Assembly: GCF_016917755.1 (NCBI RefSeq)
Contig: NZ_CP070326.1
Coordinates: 2,232,001 to 2,296,000, forward strand
Length of the DNA: 64,000 bases
Source: Streptomyces noursei
Lineage (GTDB): Bacteria; Actinomycetota; Actinomycetes; Streptomycetales; Streptomycetaceae
Direction: 5' to 3'
Positions 23,000-32,469 of the stretch are shown one piece after another (position 1 is the stretch's first letter; the number at the start of each line of letters is the position of its first letter). The notes beneath the pieces are model-generated. The model saw only the letters and a list, made by a program, of their open reading frames with translations, was not told where the DNA came from and made no database searches. The translations under genes and the position numbers were made by a program.

Positions 23000-23632
23000 A
23001 GGCCCTCATGCTCGCGCACCGCCCGGACAACGAGCGTTCCGCTCTTCCTCTTCCCCGTGAGAGGGCCGGAACAACCGTCGCGCGGCAGTCCCCAAAGCCA
23101 TACTCCCCGAGCAGAGCGGGCCACCTCTCCACTGGGTAGTCCCAGCGTTTGACGACGGCGGGGTCCTCGTCCGGCCCGCGGGGAATATAGGACGCCTGGC
23201 ATCCATAACAGCCTTCTACGGCTGGTTGTTGGGACATGGCGAACACAGCACCCGGTCGGAGTTTGGCGAAGACGGCGGGCAGCATGAGGGCCGGGTCGGT
23301 GAAGTACGCGGCCCCGAACACCGAGTAGATCGCGTCGAACGGCTCCGCGGCGGCGAGGAGGTCCAGCGCGTCGCCGCGGTGCAGTGCCATGCCTTCGACG
23401 CCGTTCCAGCGCCCGCGGGCCTTGGCGAGTTGGGCCGGCGAGAGATCCACTCCCACCGCCCGCATTCCGAGCGTGTCGAGGTGCGCGAGGTCATCTGGTC
23501 CACTCCGCGCTCGCCGAGGTCATCGGTGAGCTCCGTCCAGTGGCTCTCGCGCACGCTCTGGATCAGGTCGGCCCGCGTGCCCGGACCGATCAACTCGAAG
23601 ACGTTGGTCGTGCTGTCGTGAGTGATCGTCAC
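23000..23632 (-). pseudogene. Decayed SAM-dependent methyltransferase
   Basis: The reading starts at GTG 23632 (TITHDSTTNVFELIGPGTRA, then DLIQSVRESHWTELTDDLGE). About 45 codons later the frame is lost. Methyltransferase sequence resumes in another frame as AHLDTLGMRAVGVDLSPAQL, then MALHRGDALDL and FDAIYSVFGAAYF. The SAM-binding GxGxG motif expected between these two parts is missing, so an internal deletion occurred there near 23490. A second shift near 23060 puts the C-terminus (GTLVVRAVREHEG) in a third frame. The gene cannot make a working enzyme. Confidence 0.8.
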
Positions 23633-23850
23633 GTCTTTGCCTTCCGTGTCGGATGGTGTGTGATCGTTCTTCGGACCCGTCCCGTATGACGGAAGTCCGG
23701 TTGCTCCGGCTTGCCCTGGCGCCGGAGCGGTGCCCTCACCGCCAGGGCGGCACCCGCTCAAGGGCGGACCGGGGGCGAACCTGAGCGCGTCAGCTCAGAC
23801 GGGGAACGGCCTTCCCCTGTTCGGACCTTGTCCGGTCGGGGGCTGCCCGC

Positions 23851-24030
23851 CTACCGCCGCTCCGGGCGGACGGGGACGGAATCCTCCGAAGTTCGTTTGC
23901 AGCGTGGGCATTTGCAGGGCGGCCACGTGCCGGAGGTGTCCGGGAGCAGTGACCTTCGGGTGGTGCTGACGGGGTAGCTGATCGCGGCTTCCCACGTTCT
24001 GCCGGAGTCGCGTGAGACACGCAGGGTCAT
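23851..24030 (-). CDS. Small CxCPxC-type protein
   Basis: The product has 59 residues from ATG 24030; a GTG two codons earlier overlaps the previous stop and is also possible. It begins MTLRVSRDSGRTWEAAISYP and contains WPPCKCPRCKR, a compact Cys cluster that could bind zinc. It is coupled to the preceding CxxC gene, an arrangement seen often near Streptomyces HTH/DUF397 loci. The function is unknown. Confidence 0.6.
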   Translation of the reverse strand: MTLRVSRDSGRTWEAAISYPVSTTRRSLLPDTSGTWPPCKCPRCKRTSEDSVPVRPERR

Positions 24031-24032
24031 GG

Positions 24033-24251
24033 TCACGGGAGGCTCCCCGAGTGGGAGCGGTGATTCCGGAGCCGTACGTTGGCGTCCGTCACCGCGGACA
24101 GGTCCCCTTGCTCGGCGGCGGCCTTTCGCTGTATTGCGAGGGCGCCGCAGGCGGCACAGCCTTCGACAGGAGTCGGCTGCGACGCCGGCAGCGCGAGATG
24201 GGCCGCCGCGCCGACGCCACTCCCCGGGGTTCCCCTCTTGCGTTCGGTCAT
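24033..24251 (-). CDS. Small CxxC protein, paralogue of the provirus cargo protein
   Basis: The product has 72 residues. VEGCAACGALAIQRKAAAEQ, then VTDANVRLRNHRSHSG, matches the provirus gene at 14844..15044 in order and spacing. The start is ATG. It overlaps the next gene at GTGA. The function is unknown; a shared origin for the chromosomal and provirus-borne copies is clear. Confidence 0.65.
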   Translation of the reverse strand: MTERKRGTPGSGVGAAAHLALPASQPTPVEGCAACGALAIQRKAAAEQGDLSAVTDANVRLRNHRSHSGSLP

Positions 24252-24438
24252 GTACCGCCCTCTCCCTCGACCCCTTTGGCGCGTTCGATGTTCTCGCTGC
24301 CGAACGGGCGTGACGACGACACTTCGGGCGTCGCCGGGGCGTCACTCGGAGAGGCGTCCGTGACGCCCCGATGGGCGTCAAACCGGTGTCATTTGACGGT
24401 CGTTCTGTCTAGCTTGGACGTCATGACGACGAGCTGCG

Positions 24439-24633
24439 GTGCCGAATGATGTGCTGCGGGCCGTACGGATGGGCCTGCGCATGAGTCAGGACGAGTTCGC
24501 GACCGCGCTGCGGCGTGCCGGCGATGAATTAGGGGAGCCGAACGAGGCGTCGAAGCGGCTGGTGCAGCGCGACGAGGGGTTCAGGCCGACACCACCCCCC
24601 GCCCCGCCAGCCCGTCGAGGTCGGTGCGGGTGA
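24439..24633 (+). pseudogene. Truncated XRE-type regulator
   Basis: From GTG, VPNDVLRAVRMGLRMSQDEFATALRRAG... and then EPNEASKRLVQRDEG match the N-terminal helix-turn-helix of a Streptomyces regulator family. After EG the sequence runs straight into the antisense of the 3' end of the DUF6986 gene and stops after 64 residues, so everything beyond the DNA-binding start is gone. It is probably a deletion scar. Confidence 0.65.
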
Positions 24634-25864
24634 GGCCGGTGAGGCGGGCGACCTCGGCGGCGTCCACGGCGCCGCAGTCGAGGCCGCGGAGGAGGTAGGC
24701 ACTGAGGGCCTTGGCGGTGGCGGGCTCGTCCATGACATCGCCGCCGGCCTTGGCGACGTAGGCGGCGAGCCGGGCGGCGGCCCTCTCCAGGCCCTCGCGG
24801 TAGAAGGCGTAGACGGCGGCGTAGCGGGTCGGGAGGTGGCCCGGGTGCATGTCCCAGCCCTGGTAGTAGGCGCGGGCCAGGGCGCGGCGGGTGAGGCCGT
24901 GGTGCAGCTTCCAGGCTTCGTGGACCTGGGCGGTGGGGCCGACCGGCAGGACGTTGGTGGAGCCGTCGGAGAGGCGGACGCCGGTGCCGGCGGCGGCGAC
25001 CTGCATGACGGCCTTGGCGTGGTCGGCGGCGGGGTGGTCGCTGGCCTGGTAGGCGGCGCTGACGCCGCAGGAGGCGCTGTAGTCGAAGGTGCCGTAGTGG
25101 AGGGAGGTGGCGCGGCCCTCGGCGGCCTCGATCATGCGGGCGACGGTGGCGCGGCCGTCGGCGCCCAGGATCGCCTGGGTGGTCTCGATCTGGATCTCGA
25201 AGCCGATCCGGCCGGGCGCGAGGCCGCGGGCCTTCTCGAACGCCTCCAGCAGTCGGACCATGGCGGTGACCTGCTCGGCGTAGGTCACCTTGGGGAGGGT
25301 GAGGACCAGGCCGTCGGGCAGGCCGCCGGCCTCCATCAGGCCGGTGAGGAAGACGTCCAGGGTGCGGATGCCGCGGTCGCGGACGGCCGCCTCCATGCAC
25401 TTCATGCGGATGCCCATGTAGGGGGCGGCGGTGCCGTCCCGGTACGCGGCGGCGACCAGCGCGGCGGCGCGGGCGGCGGTCTCGTCCTCCTCGGCGTCGG
25501 ACCGCAGGCCGTAGCCGTCCTCGAAGTCGATGCGCAGGTCCTCGACGGGCTCGCGCTCCAGCTTGGCACGGACCCGTTCGTAGACCGGGCCGGCGAGCTC
25601 GTCGGAGAGGCCGAGGACGCCCGCGAGGGCGGTGGCGTCGGGGGCGTGTTCGTCGAGCATGGCCAGCGCCTGGTCGCCCCAGGACCGGAGGGTGCCGGCG
25701 GTGAAGGCGTCGCCGGGTACGTAGACCGTGTGGATCGGCTGGCGGGTGCCGGGGTCCCCCGGGTAGCGCCGCGCCAGGTCGGCGTCCACCTGGGCGAGGG
25801 CGGCTCCGATGCCCTCGCGTACGGTGTCCGCGAGGCTCGTCGCCACGGTCTCCTGCTGCCCCAT
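24581..25864 (-). CDS. DUF6986 / HpcH-HpaI aldolase-like protein
   Basis: The product has 427 residues from ATG 25864, with GGGAGGG 8 nt upstream. The layout follows CitE/HpcH-type TIM barrels: LRIDFEDGYG (acidic metal or phosphate site), RMKCME, LTLPKVTYAEQV, IGFEIQIETTQAI with the metal-binding Glu, and LHYGTFDYSASCG. It probably acts on a small CoA- or oxo-acid substrate, but the reaction is not known for this group. It is a single gene convergent with the truncated regulator. Confidence 0.8.
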   Translation of the reverse strand: MGQQETVATSLADTVREGIGAALAQVDADLARRYPGDPGTRQPIHTVYVPGDAFTAGTLRSWGDQALAMLDEHAPDATALAGVLGLSDELAGPVYERVRAKLEREPVEDLRIDFEDGYGLRSDAEEDETAARAAALVAAAYRDGTAAPYMGIRMKCMEAAVRDRGIRTLDVFLTGLMEAGGLPDGLVLTLPKVTYAEQVTAMVRLLEAFEKARGLAPGRIGFEIQIETTQAILGADGRATVARMIEAAEGRATSLHYGTFDYSASCGVSAAYQASDHPAADHAKAVMQVAAAGTGVRLSDGSTNVLPVGPTAQVHEAWKLHHGLTRRALARAYYQGWDMHPGHLPTRYAAVYAFYREGLERAAARLAAYVAKAGGDVMDEPATAKALSAYLLRGLDCGAVDAAEVARLTGLTRTDLDGLAGRGVVSA

Positions 25865-26069
25865 TTCGGTACCCTCCCGGTGCTTGTGCCCGCTGCCGCC
25901 ATCGACCCGAGCATTTCCGTCTAACGGAATCAACAATCCGCATAGCGAAGCTAATGCTGTCGGTTGGTGAGGTCAACACCCTTCCCGGTCGTGCCGACCC
26001 AGGTCACCGGCCTGCACCGCCCCGACAACTCCCTGGCGCGACCCGCCGCCGCACCCCACAATCCCCGTC

Positions 26070-26588
26070 ATGACATGGACCGCACCCCGGATCGAACGCC
26101 GGGACATACCCGCCGCGGCGAGCGAGCGCGCGATGCTGCAGGGCTGGCTCGATTTTCACCGCGACACCCTGCTCAGCAAGTGCGCGGGCCTCACCGGCGC
26201 ACAGCTCGCCCGGGCCACCACCCCGCCGTCCCCGCTCACCCTGCTCGGCCTGGTGCGTCATCTGACCTACGTCGAACGCGTCTGGTTCCGGCAGCGGTTC
26301 GCCGGCGAGCAGATCGACAGCCTCTACTTCACCGAGGACGCCCCGGACGCCGACTTCGACGACCTCGACCCGGCCCGGGCCGAGGCGGAGCACGCCGCCT
26401 TCCGCGCAGAGATCGCGGCCTGCGACGCGGTGGCCGCCGGCCGCGACCTGGACGAGACCTTCACCACCGCCAGCGGCCGCACCCTCAACCTGCGCTGGGT
26501 GTACGTCCACATGATCGAGGAGTACGCGCGGCACAACGGGCACGCGGACCTGCTGCGCGAGGCGCTGGACGGCGAGACCGGGGACTGA
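26070..26588 (+). CDS. DinB/DUF664 family protein
   Basis: The product has 172 residues. It is a four-helix protein with histidines at expected metal positions ([36 protein letters not shown]). DUF664/DinB proteins in actinobacteria include mycothiol-dependent transferases; the [12 protein letters not shown] motif is typical. The substrate is unknown. A strong terminator follows the stop. Confidence 0.85.
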   Translation: MTWTAPRIERRDIPAAASERAMLQGWLDFHRDTLLSKCAGLTGAQLARATTPPSPLTLLGLVRHLTYVERVWFRQRFAGEQIDSLYFTEDAPDADFDDLDPARAEAEHAAFRAEIAACDAVAAGRDLDETFTTASGRTLNLRWVYVHMIEEYARHNGHADLLREALDGETGD

Positions 26589-26617
26589 CCGCGACAGCGG
26601 CCGGAAGGAAGCCGCAC

Positions 26618-26660
26618 GGCCGAAGGCCCCGTACGTCCGGTGCGTACGGGGCCTTCGGCC
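26618..26660. terminator. Strong bidirectional terminator
   Basis: 18-bp perfect arms (ggccgaaggccccgtacg and its complement) with a 7-nt loop lie between the convergent DUF664 gene and etfA. Confidence 0.85.
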
Positions 26661-26696
26661 ATGCGGTGCCGGTCGGCCTCGGCGGGCCCGGCCGGG

Positions 26697-27659
<963 letters not shown>

Positions 27660-27806
27660 GGGAATTGCTCCTGCAGGAAGAGTGCGGGCGAAGGGAGGAC
27701 GGATGGTTCCGACGGACCGTCAATTGCGGGCGGGGAGGCGGGAGATGACGCCCGATCCCGACCACGGAAGCGGTGCCGGACCGGGGCCGGGCCCCGGCCC
27801 CGCGGC

Positions 27807-28595
27807 CTAGATGAACTTCTGGCCCGCGAGGAACTCGGCGAGCTGCTTGGCGCCCTCGCCCTCGTCCGTGACGATCGTGCCCTTGGTGCGGGCCGGGCGC
27901 TCGTCGGCCGACTCGACCTTGGTCCAGGCGCCCTCCAGGCCGACCTCGTCCGCCTCGATGTCCAGGTCGTCCAGGTCCAGGGTCTCCAGCGGCTTCTTCT
28001 TCGCCGCCATGATGCCCTTGAAGGAGGGGTAACGCGCCTCGCCCGACTGGTCGGTGACGGAGACGACGGCCGGCAGCGCGGCCTCCAGCTGCTCGCTGGC
28101 GGTGTCGCCGTCCCGGCGGCCGGTGACCTTGCCGTCGGCGACGGCGACCTGGGAGAGCTGGGTCACCTGCGGGACGCCGAGCCGCTCGGCGAGCAGCGCG
28201 GGCAGCACGCCCATGGTGCCGTCGGTGGAGGCCATACCGCAGACCACGACGTCGTAGCCGGTCTTCTCGATGGCCTTGGCGAGCACGAGCGAGGTGCCGA
28301 GCGCGTCGGTGCCGTGCAGGTCGTCGTCCTCGACGTGGACGGCCTTGTCGGCACCCATCGACAGCGCCTTGCGCAGCGCGTCGGTGGCGTCCTCGGGACC
28401 GACGGTCAGGACCGTGATCTCGGCCTCGCCGTCGTTGGCTTCCTTGATCTGCAGGGCCTGCTCGACGGCGTACTCGTCGAGCTCCGAGAGGAGACCGTCC
28501 ACGTCGTCCCGGTCGACGGTCAGGTCCTCGGCGAAGTGCCGGTCGCCGGTGGCGTCGGGCACGTACTTCACACAGACAACGATCCTCAAGCTCAC
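27807..28595 (-). CDS. etfB: Electron transfer flavoprotein beta subunit
   Basis: The product has 262 residues. It opens MSLRIVVCVKYVPDATGD; the middle has EYAVEQALQIKE and VCGMASTDGTMGVLPALLAERLG, and the C-terminal recognition loop region contains MAAKKKPLETLDLDDL. It pairs with the downstream alpha subunit to form the FAD/AMP-containing heterodimer. Length and motifs are standard. Confidence 0.97.
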   Translation of the reverse strand: MSLRIVVCVKYVPDATGDRHFAEDLTVDRDDVDGLLSELDEYAVEQALQIKEANDGEAEITVLTVGPEDATDALRKALSMGADKAVHVEDDDLHGTDALGTSLVLAKAIEKTGYDVVVCGMASTDGTMGVLPALLAERLGVPQVTQLSQVAVADGKVTGRRDGDTASEQLEAALPAVVSVTDQSGEARYPSFKGIMAAKKKPLETLDLDDLDIEADEVGLEGAWTKVESADERPARTKGTIVTDEGEGAKQLAEFLAGQKFI

Positions 28596-28807
28596 GCCGG
28601 CTCTCCTACCTGCTTCGTCTCTTCAGAACTGCCTTGTGCTGGCAGCATAGGCGCCTCACGGGGCGGCTCCCGGTCGGATACGGATCCCCGCGCCGACCGT
28701 CATATTACTCGCCAGTACATACACTCTGTCGCCCCGAATCAAGGCCGTCGAAATGTGACCTTCCCAACGGCCCCGACCGGGCGACGAAGCAGGTCCGGAG
28801 GAACCCG

Positions 28808-29314
28808 TCAGTCGCGCAACGCGTTGAAGCGGCCCTGGTGGTAGAGGAGCGGCCGACCCGGCCCCGCGGGGTCGCCGACGACCGGCTGGGCGAGCACGAT
28901 CCGGTGGTCGCCGGCCGGGATCCGGGCCACGACCCTGCACACCAACCAGGCCAGCACACCGTCCAACAGGGGCACGCCCTCGGGGCCGGTGCGCCAGGAG
29001 GTGGCCGGGCCGAACCGGTCGGCGCCGCTGCGGGCGAACGTGGCGGCCAGCTCCTGCTGGTGCTCGCCGAGGATGTGGACGCCTATGTGCTCGGCCTCGG
29101 AGACGGTCGGCCAACTGGAGGCGCCGGTGCCTATGCCGAAGGAGAGCAGCGGGGGCTCGGCGGCCACGGAGGTGAGGGAGGTGGCGGTGAAGCCGACGGG
29201 TCCGGAACCGGCCGCGGTGATCACCGCGACGCCCGCGGCGTGCTGACGGAAGACGGAACGCAGAAGTTCGGGGGAGGCGGTGCGGGGCGTGCCGACATCG
29301 GGCGAGGCCGTCAT
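28808..29314 (-). CDS. Flavin reductase-like protein (HpaC/NmoB type)
   Basis: The product has 168 residues from ATG 29314 (AAGGACAAC upstream); the longer in-frame start adds a low-complexity segment. The split-barrel FMN-binding pattern is visible: FRQHAAGVAVITA, GFTATSLTSVAAEPPLLSFGI, FGVHILGE-like VHILGEHQQELA, and a closing HHRIVLAQPV-type strand with LLYHQGRF. It reduces flavin with NAD(P)H, usually for a monooxygenase partner not seen nearby. Confidence 0.88.
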   Translation of the reverse strand: MTASPDVGTPRTASPELLRSVFRQHAAGVAVITAAGSGPVGFTATSLTSVAAEPPLLSFGIGTGASSWPTVSEAEHIGVHILGEHQQELAATFARSGADRFGPATSWRTGPEGVPLLDGVLAWLVCRVVARIPAGDHRIVLAQPVVGDPAGPGRPLLYHQGRFNALRD

Positions 29315-29545
29315 GGAGTTGTCCTTCTGCTGTGGGCTACGAGCCCGGGCGGGGCCGCCGGCGGCCGAACGGCGGGCGGCGGCAGGGGTGTCGTCGCTGC
29401 TCACGCGCCGGGACAGCGCGCGCTGGCGGTCCGCAGAAGGTCGACGTGTGCGCGTCCGTACAGAAGGAGGGGAATTCCTGGCCGCATCACGTCAGGCTGA
29501 CGAGGCGCGCCCCGCAGCGTCAAGTGCCGCCGGACATCTGGGAGA

Positions 29546-29878
29546 TCAATCACTGACCGCCGCCCCCAACGCCGCGATGACGTCGGCCTTCCGCGGCTGG
29601 CCCGAGGCGCGGCGGACGATCGCACCGTGCCGGTCGAGCACCAGGACCGTGGGCGTGCGGAGGACGCCAAGGCGCCGCACCAGCTCCAGCCGGTCCTCCG
29701 CGTCGATCTCCACATGGGCCACGCCGTCGACCATCCCGGCGACCTCGGCGAGGATGCGCCGGGTGGCCCGGCAGGGCTGGCAGAAAGCGCTGGAGAACTG
29801 GACGAGGGTCGCCCGCTCCCCCAGCTCCGCACCGATCCCCGCGGCATCCAGCCGCGCCTCGTCGTCCCGCTTGCGCAC
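29546..29878 (-). CDS. Thioredoxin-like protein with CQPC active site
   Basis: The product has 110 residues. The order is TLVQFSSAFCQPCRATRRIL (active site C-Q-P-C rather than C-G-P-C), VEIDAEDRLELVRRLGVLRTPTVLVLD with the cis-proline, then a helical end. It is predicted cytoplasmic (no signal peptide). CQPC changes redox potential and partner choice relative to standard thioredoxins. No electron donor is adjacent. Confidence 0.88.
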   Translation of the reverse strand: MRKRDDEARLDAAGIGAELGERATLVQFSSAFCQPCRATRRILAEVAGMVDGVAHVEIDAEDRLELVRRLGVLRTPTVLVLDRHGAIVRRASGQPRKADVIAALGAAVSD

Positions 29879-30317
29879 CTTCGTCCTTCCTTACGTCCCT
29901 CCGTCGCGGCGACGGAGGACAGGCCCAGGGCGCCGGGCCCGCCGCCACGAGCACCGCGACGCACACGAGGCGCCCTGCCGTCCCCGTCATCCCAGGGTGC
30001 AGCGCTCTGGCGACCACAAAGATTCCCGGGATCGCCCACCGGACGTCGGCGGGCGGGGGTCCGCCCCCGCGGAACAGCGGATCGCCCCCGACGGCGGGCT
30101 GCTGCCCGGGGGCGAGGTGTACCTTCTCCTACGGCGGGCAACCGGCCGAGACCTGCGGTTTTCCCCGCCCACGTGACGAGAATCTCCCGCTCCGGGGGGC
30201 TCGGGCGCTGGCCGCCGGGGCGGACATCGGGCACGATCTCCGAAGCCGCAGAGTTACGACTGCGTAGGTTTCCGCCGGGAGAACCCTCCCCAGGCACAGA
30301 GAAGGGGTCCCCCGGAC
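29879..30317. other. Intergenic region, no gene seen
   Basis: 439 bp between divergent thioredoxin and acyltransferase genes. Open frames here are antisense or extension artefacts with Pro/Arg-rich composition. Two copies of a cggcgggg motif and an AAGGGG ribosome site before ATG 30318 are the only features noted. Confidence 0.5.
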
Positions 30318-31031
30318 ATGGCCGAGTTCGTCTACCCGCCCGTCATCGGCGCCGCCCGCACGCTCTTCAAGACGATGGACTTGAAGTTCGACATCGCCGG
30401 CACCGAGCACATCCCGCAGCGCGGCGGGGCGGTGCTGGTGAGCAATCACATCGGCTATCTGGACTTCGTCTTCTGCGGGCTGGCGGCGCGCCCGGCCAAG
30501 CGCCTGGTGCGCTTCATGGCGAAGGAATCGGTCTTCCGCCACAAGGTCTCCGGGCCGCTGATGCGGGCCATGAAGCACATCCCGGTGGACCGGACGCAGG
30601 GCATGCACGCCTACAAGCACGCGCTCTCCGCGCTGCGTTCCGGCGAGATCATCGGGGTCTTCCCGGAGGCGACGATCTCCGAGTCGTTCACCCTGAAGAC
30701 CTTCAAGTCGGGCGCGGCACGGCTGGCCCAGGAGGCCGGCGTCCCGCTGCTCCCGATGGCGCTGTGGGGCACCCAGCGGCTGTGGACCAAGGGCCACAAG
30801 CGCCAGTTGGGCCGCCAGCACTTCCCGATAACGATCCGGGTGGGCGAGCCGGTCGAGGCCGACCCGGCCGAGCAGGCCGAGAAGATCACCGACCGGCTGC
30901 GGGCCCGCGTCCAGGACCTGCTGGAGGCCGCCCAGCGCGCCTACCCCGTACGCCCCCGGGACGCCGAGGACACCTGGTGGATCCCGGCCCACCTCGGCGG
31001 CACGGCCCCGGCCCCCGGCGGCCGCGCATAG
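30318..31031 (+). CDS. 1-acyl-glycerol-3-phosphate acyltransferase family (PlsC-like)
   Basis: The product has 237 residues. The acyltransferase motifs are in order: NHIGYLDF (H-x4-D, about 43..50), FMAKESVF, GVFPEATISES (the EGT-like glycerol-phosphate site), and VPLLPMALWGTQRLW. It transfers acyl chains to lysophosphatidate or a related acceptor at the inner face of the membrane. No clear transmembrane helix is seen. Single gene. Confidence 0.92.
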   Translation: MAEFVYPPVIGAARTLFKTMDLKFDIAGTEHIPQRGGAVLVSNHIGYLDFVFCGLAARPAKRLVRFMAKESVFRHKVSGPLMRAMKHIPVDRTQGMHAYKHALSALRSGEIIGVFPEATISESFTLKTFKSGAARLAQEAGVPLLPMALWGTQRLWTKGHKRQLGRQHFPITIRVGEPVEADPAEQAEKITDRLRARVQDLLEAAQRAYPVRPRDAEDTWWIPAHLGGTAPAPGGRA

Positions 31032-31041
31032 TCTCCCGGGC

Positions 31042-31746
31042 TCAGGATTCCTGCGCCCAGACCTCTCCCACCTCGACTCGGGCACCCGGGCACGCCTTCT
31101 CCAGCGCCTCGGCGAGCTCGGTACCCGCGGTCCGCAGCTCGTCCCACGTCATCGGCGCCATCCGCTCCAGCAGGAAGAGCGCGTTGACCGACTCCTCGGT
31201 GAGCCGGGTGCGCACGCCCTGCCGCCAGTTCCAGCGCCGACAGGTCACGCCCTCGTCGTCGCACCAGACCACCTCGCCCGCCTCGGGGTGCTCCACCACC
31301 TCCGCCCCGCCGGCCGCGGTGACGAACGGCTCGTCGCCGACGGCCCGGACGAGCCGCATCTCCCCCTGGATGCGGTCCAGGTCCTCACCGCCGACCGGGA
31401 TCAGGTGCGCGACGCTGATCGCGTTGTAGACGTCGACCAGCCGGTTGATCCGCGGCAGCCCGCCGTCTGCGAGGGCACGCTTGGCGAGCGCCTCGGCGGA
31501 ATTGCGCGTACGGGAGGGCTTGCAGCCGAACGCGGTGTACGCGGCGCGCCAGGCGGCGATGTGCGGATCGTCCTGGGGCGCCCGGCCGTCGAGCCGCGCG
31601 ACGAGCCGCCGGGCGGCCTCGTCCAGCAGCGCCGAACTGAACTCGTCGCTGGGCCCGTTGGTCAGGCCGTGCGCCTCCACGGCGAGACAGCCGAAACCGG
31701 GCGCGAGGGCACGCACCTCGTCGGCGACGTGCAGGGTGCGGATCAT
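31042..31746 (-). CDS. B3/4 domain-containing protein
   Basis: The product has 234 residues; ATG 31746 is chosen because the longer frame adds only low-complexity sequence. It matches the free-standing B3/4 domain of phenylalanyl-tRNA synthetase beta subunits: YTAFGCKPSRTRNSAEAL, LPRINRLVDVYNAISVAHLIPVGGED and WCDDEGVTCRRWNWRQG. Such stand-alone proteins are thought to act in editing or amino acid-related hydrolysis. No further evidence here. Confidence 0.88.
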   Translation of the reverse strand: MIRTLHVADEVRALAPGFGCLAVEAHGLTNGPSDEFSSALLDEAARRLVARLDGRAPQDDPHIAAWRAAYTAFGCKPSRTRNSAEALAKRALADGGLPRINRLVDVYNAISVAHLIPVGGEDLDRIQGEMRLVRAVGDEPFVTAAGGAEVVEHPEAGEVVWCDDEGVTCRRWNWRQGVRTRLTEESVNALFLLERMAPMTWDELRTAGTELAEALEKACPGARVEVGEVWAQES

Positions 31747-31893
31747 GGGCCGTACCTCGGAGCTCTCGGGAACATCTACCAAAGTCGAGGCCGAGCGACG
31801 ACCTCCCCCGGCATTGGAGCATGCCGACGGGCGGTTCAGCAAACGATACCCCTCGGTCCAGCGTATTGGACTGGCTTCCCGCGTTGTCGGCTA

Positions 31894-32430
31894 CCGCCGC
31901 CGTAGGGGTTCGCCGCCGCTATCTGCGCCTGCGGGGTCCGCCTGACGGCGGTTGTTTCGTTGTCCGCCGTGTCCGCCTGACGGCGGGTTGTCGCGTTGTC
32001 CGCTGCGCGGGGCTGTCGGGTGCGGTGACGGGCCTGCGGGGGTGGTGTGCAGGACTGCTGCGCTTTACGTCCTGCACACCACCCCCGCAGACCCGTCACC
32101 TCCCGTTGAGGGGAGAGAAAGACAGGCACACGGGAGCTGACGCCGGTGGTCCGCTGACGGTCACCACTCCACAACGAACCCGCAGGAGACCACCGGCATA
32201 CGCCCCCACCCACCGTCTCCATGACCACCCACGGGAGGGGACGGGTCTGCGGGGCAGGGGTTGACCGGACGTAAAGCGCAGCAGTCCGGTCAACCCCTGC
32301 CCCGCAGACCCGGCACCGCACCCGAACAGCCCCGCGCAGCGGACCCGCCCCGCGCAGCGGACAACGAAACACCCCGCCGCCAGGCGGCCCCGGCGCCGCA
32401 GGCGCACAAGGCGAACCCCTACGGCGGGGA
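31894..32430. repeat. Composite palindromic repeat, copy B (uninterrupted)
   Basis: The whole ~540 bp is a large imperfect palindrome. The outer arms read ccgccgtaggggttcgcc and its complement near 32415..32430. Inside are two hairpins, 32025..32055/32069..32099 and 32240..32270/32284..32314, each with a 13-nt loop carrying gctgcgctttac or its complement. Bases 31962..32106 equal 748..892. It holds no gene. It serves as an internal reference for the target of the provirus. Confidence 0.85.
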
Positions 32431-32469
32431 AAGCCAAAAACGTGGGAAAAACGGGCCGCTAGCGGCCCA

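Noticed and set aside
21768..23465. A 565-residue minus-strand protein starting in the methyltransferase
   Set aside because: Only its first ~130 residues are methyltransferase-like; the rest is antisense to the LacI regulator.
29627..31429. A 600-codon plus-strand frame over thioredoxin and PlsC
   Set aside because: It runs out of frame with plsC, whose acyltransferase motifs are in the 30318..31031 frame.
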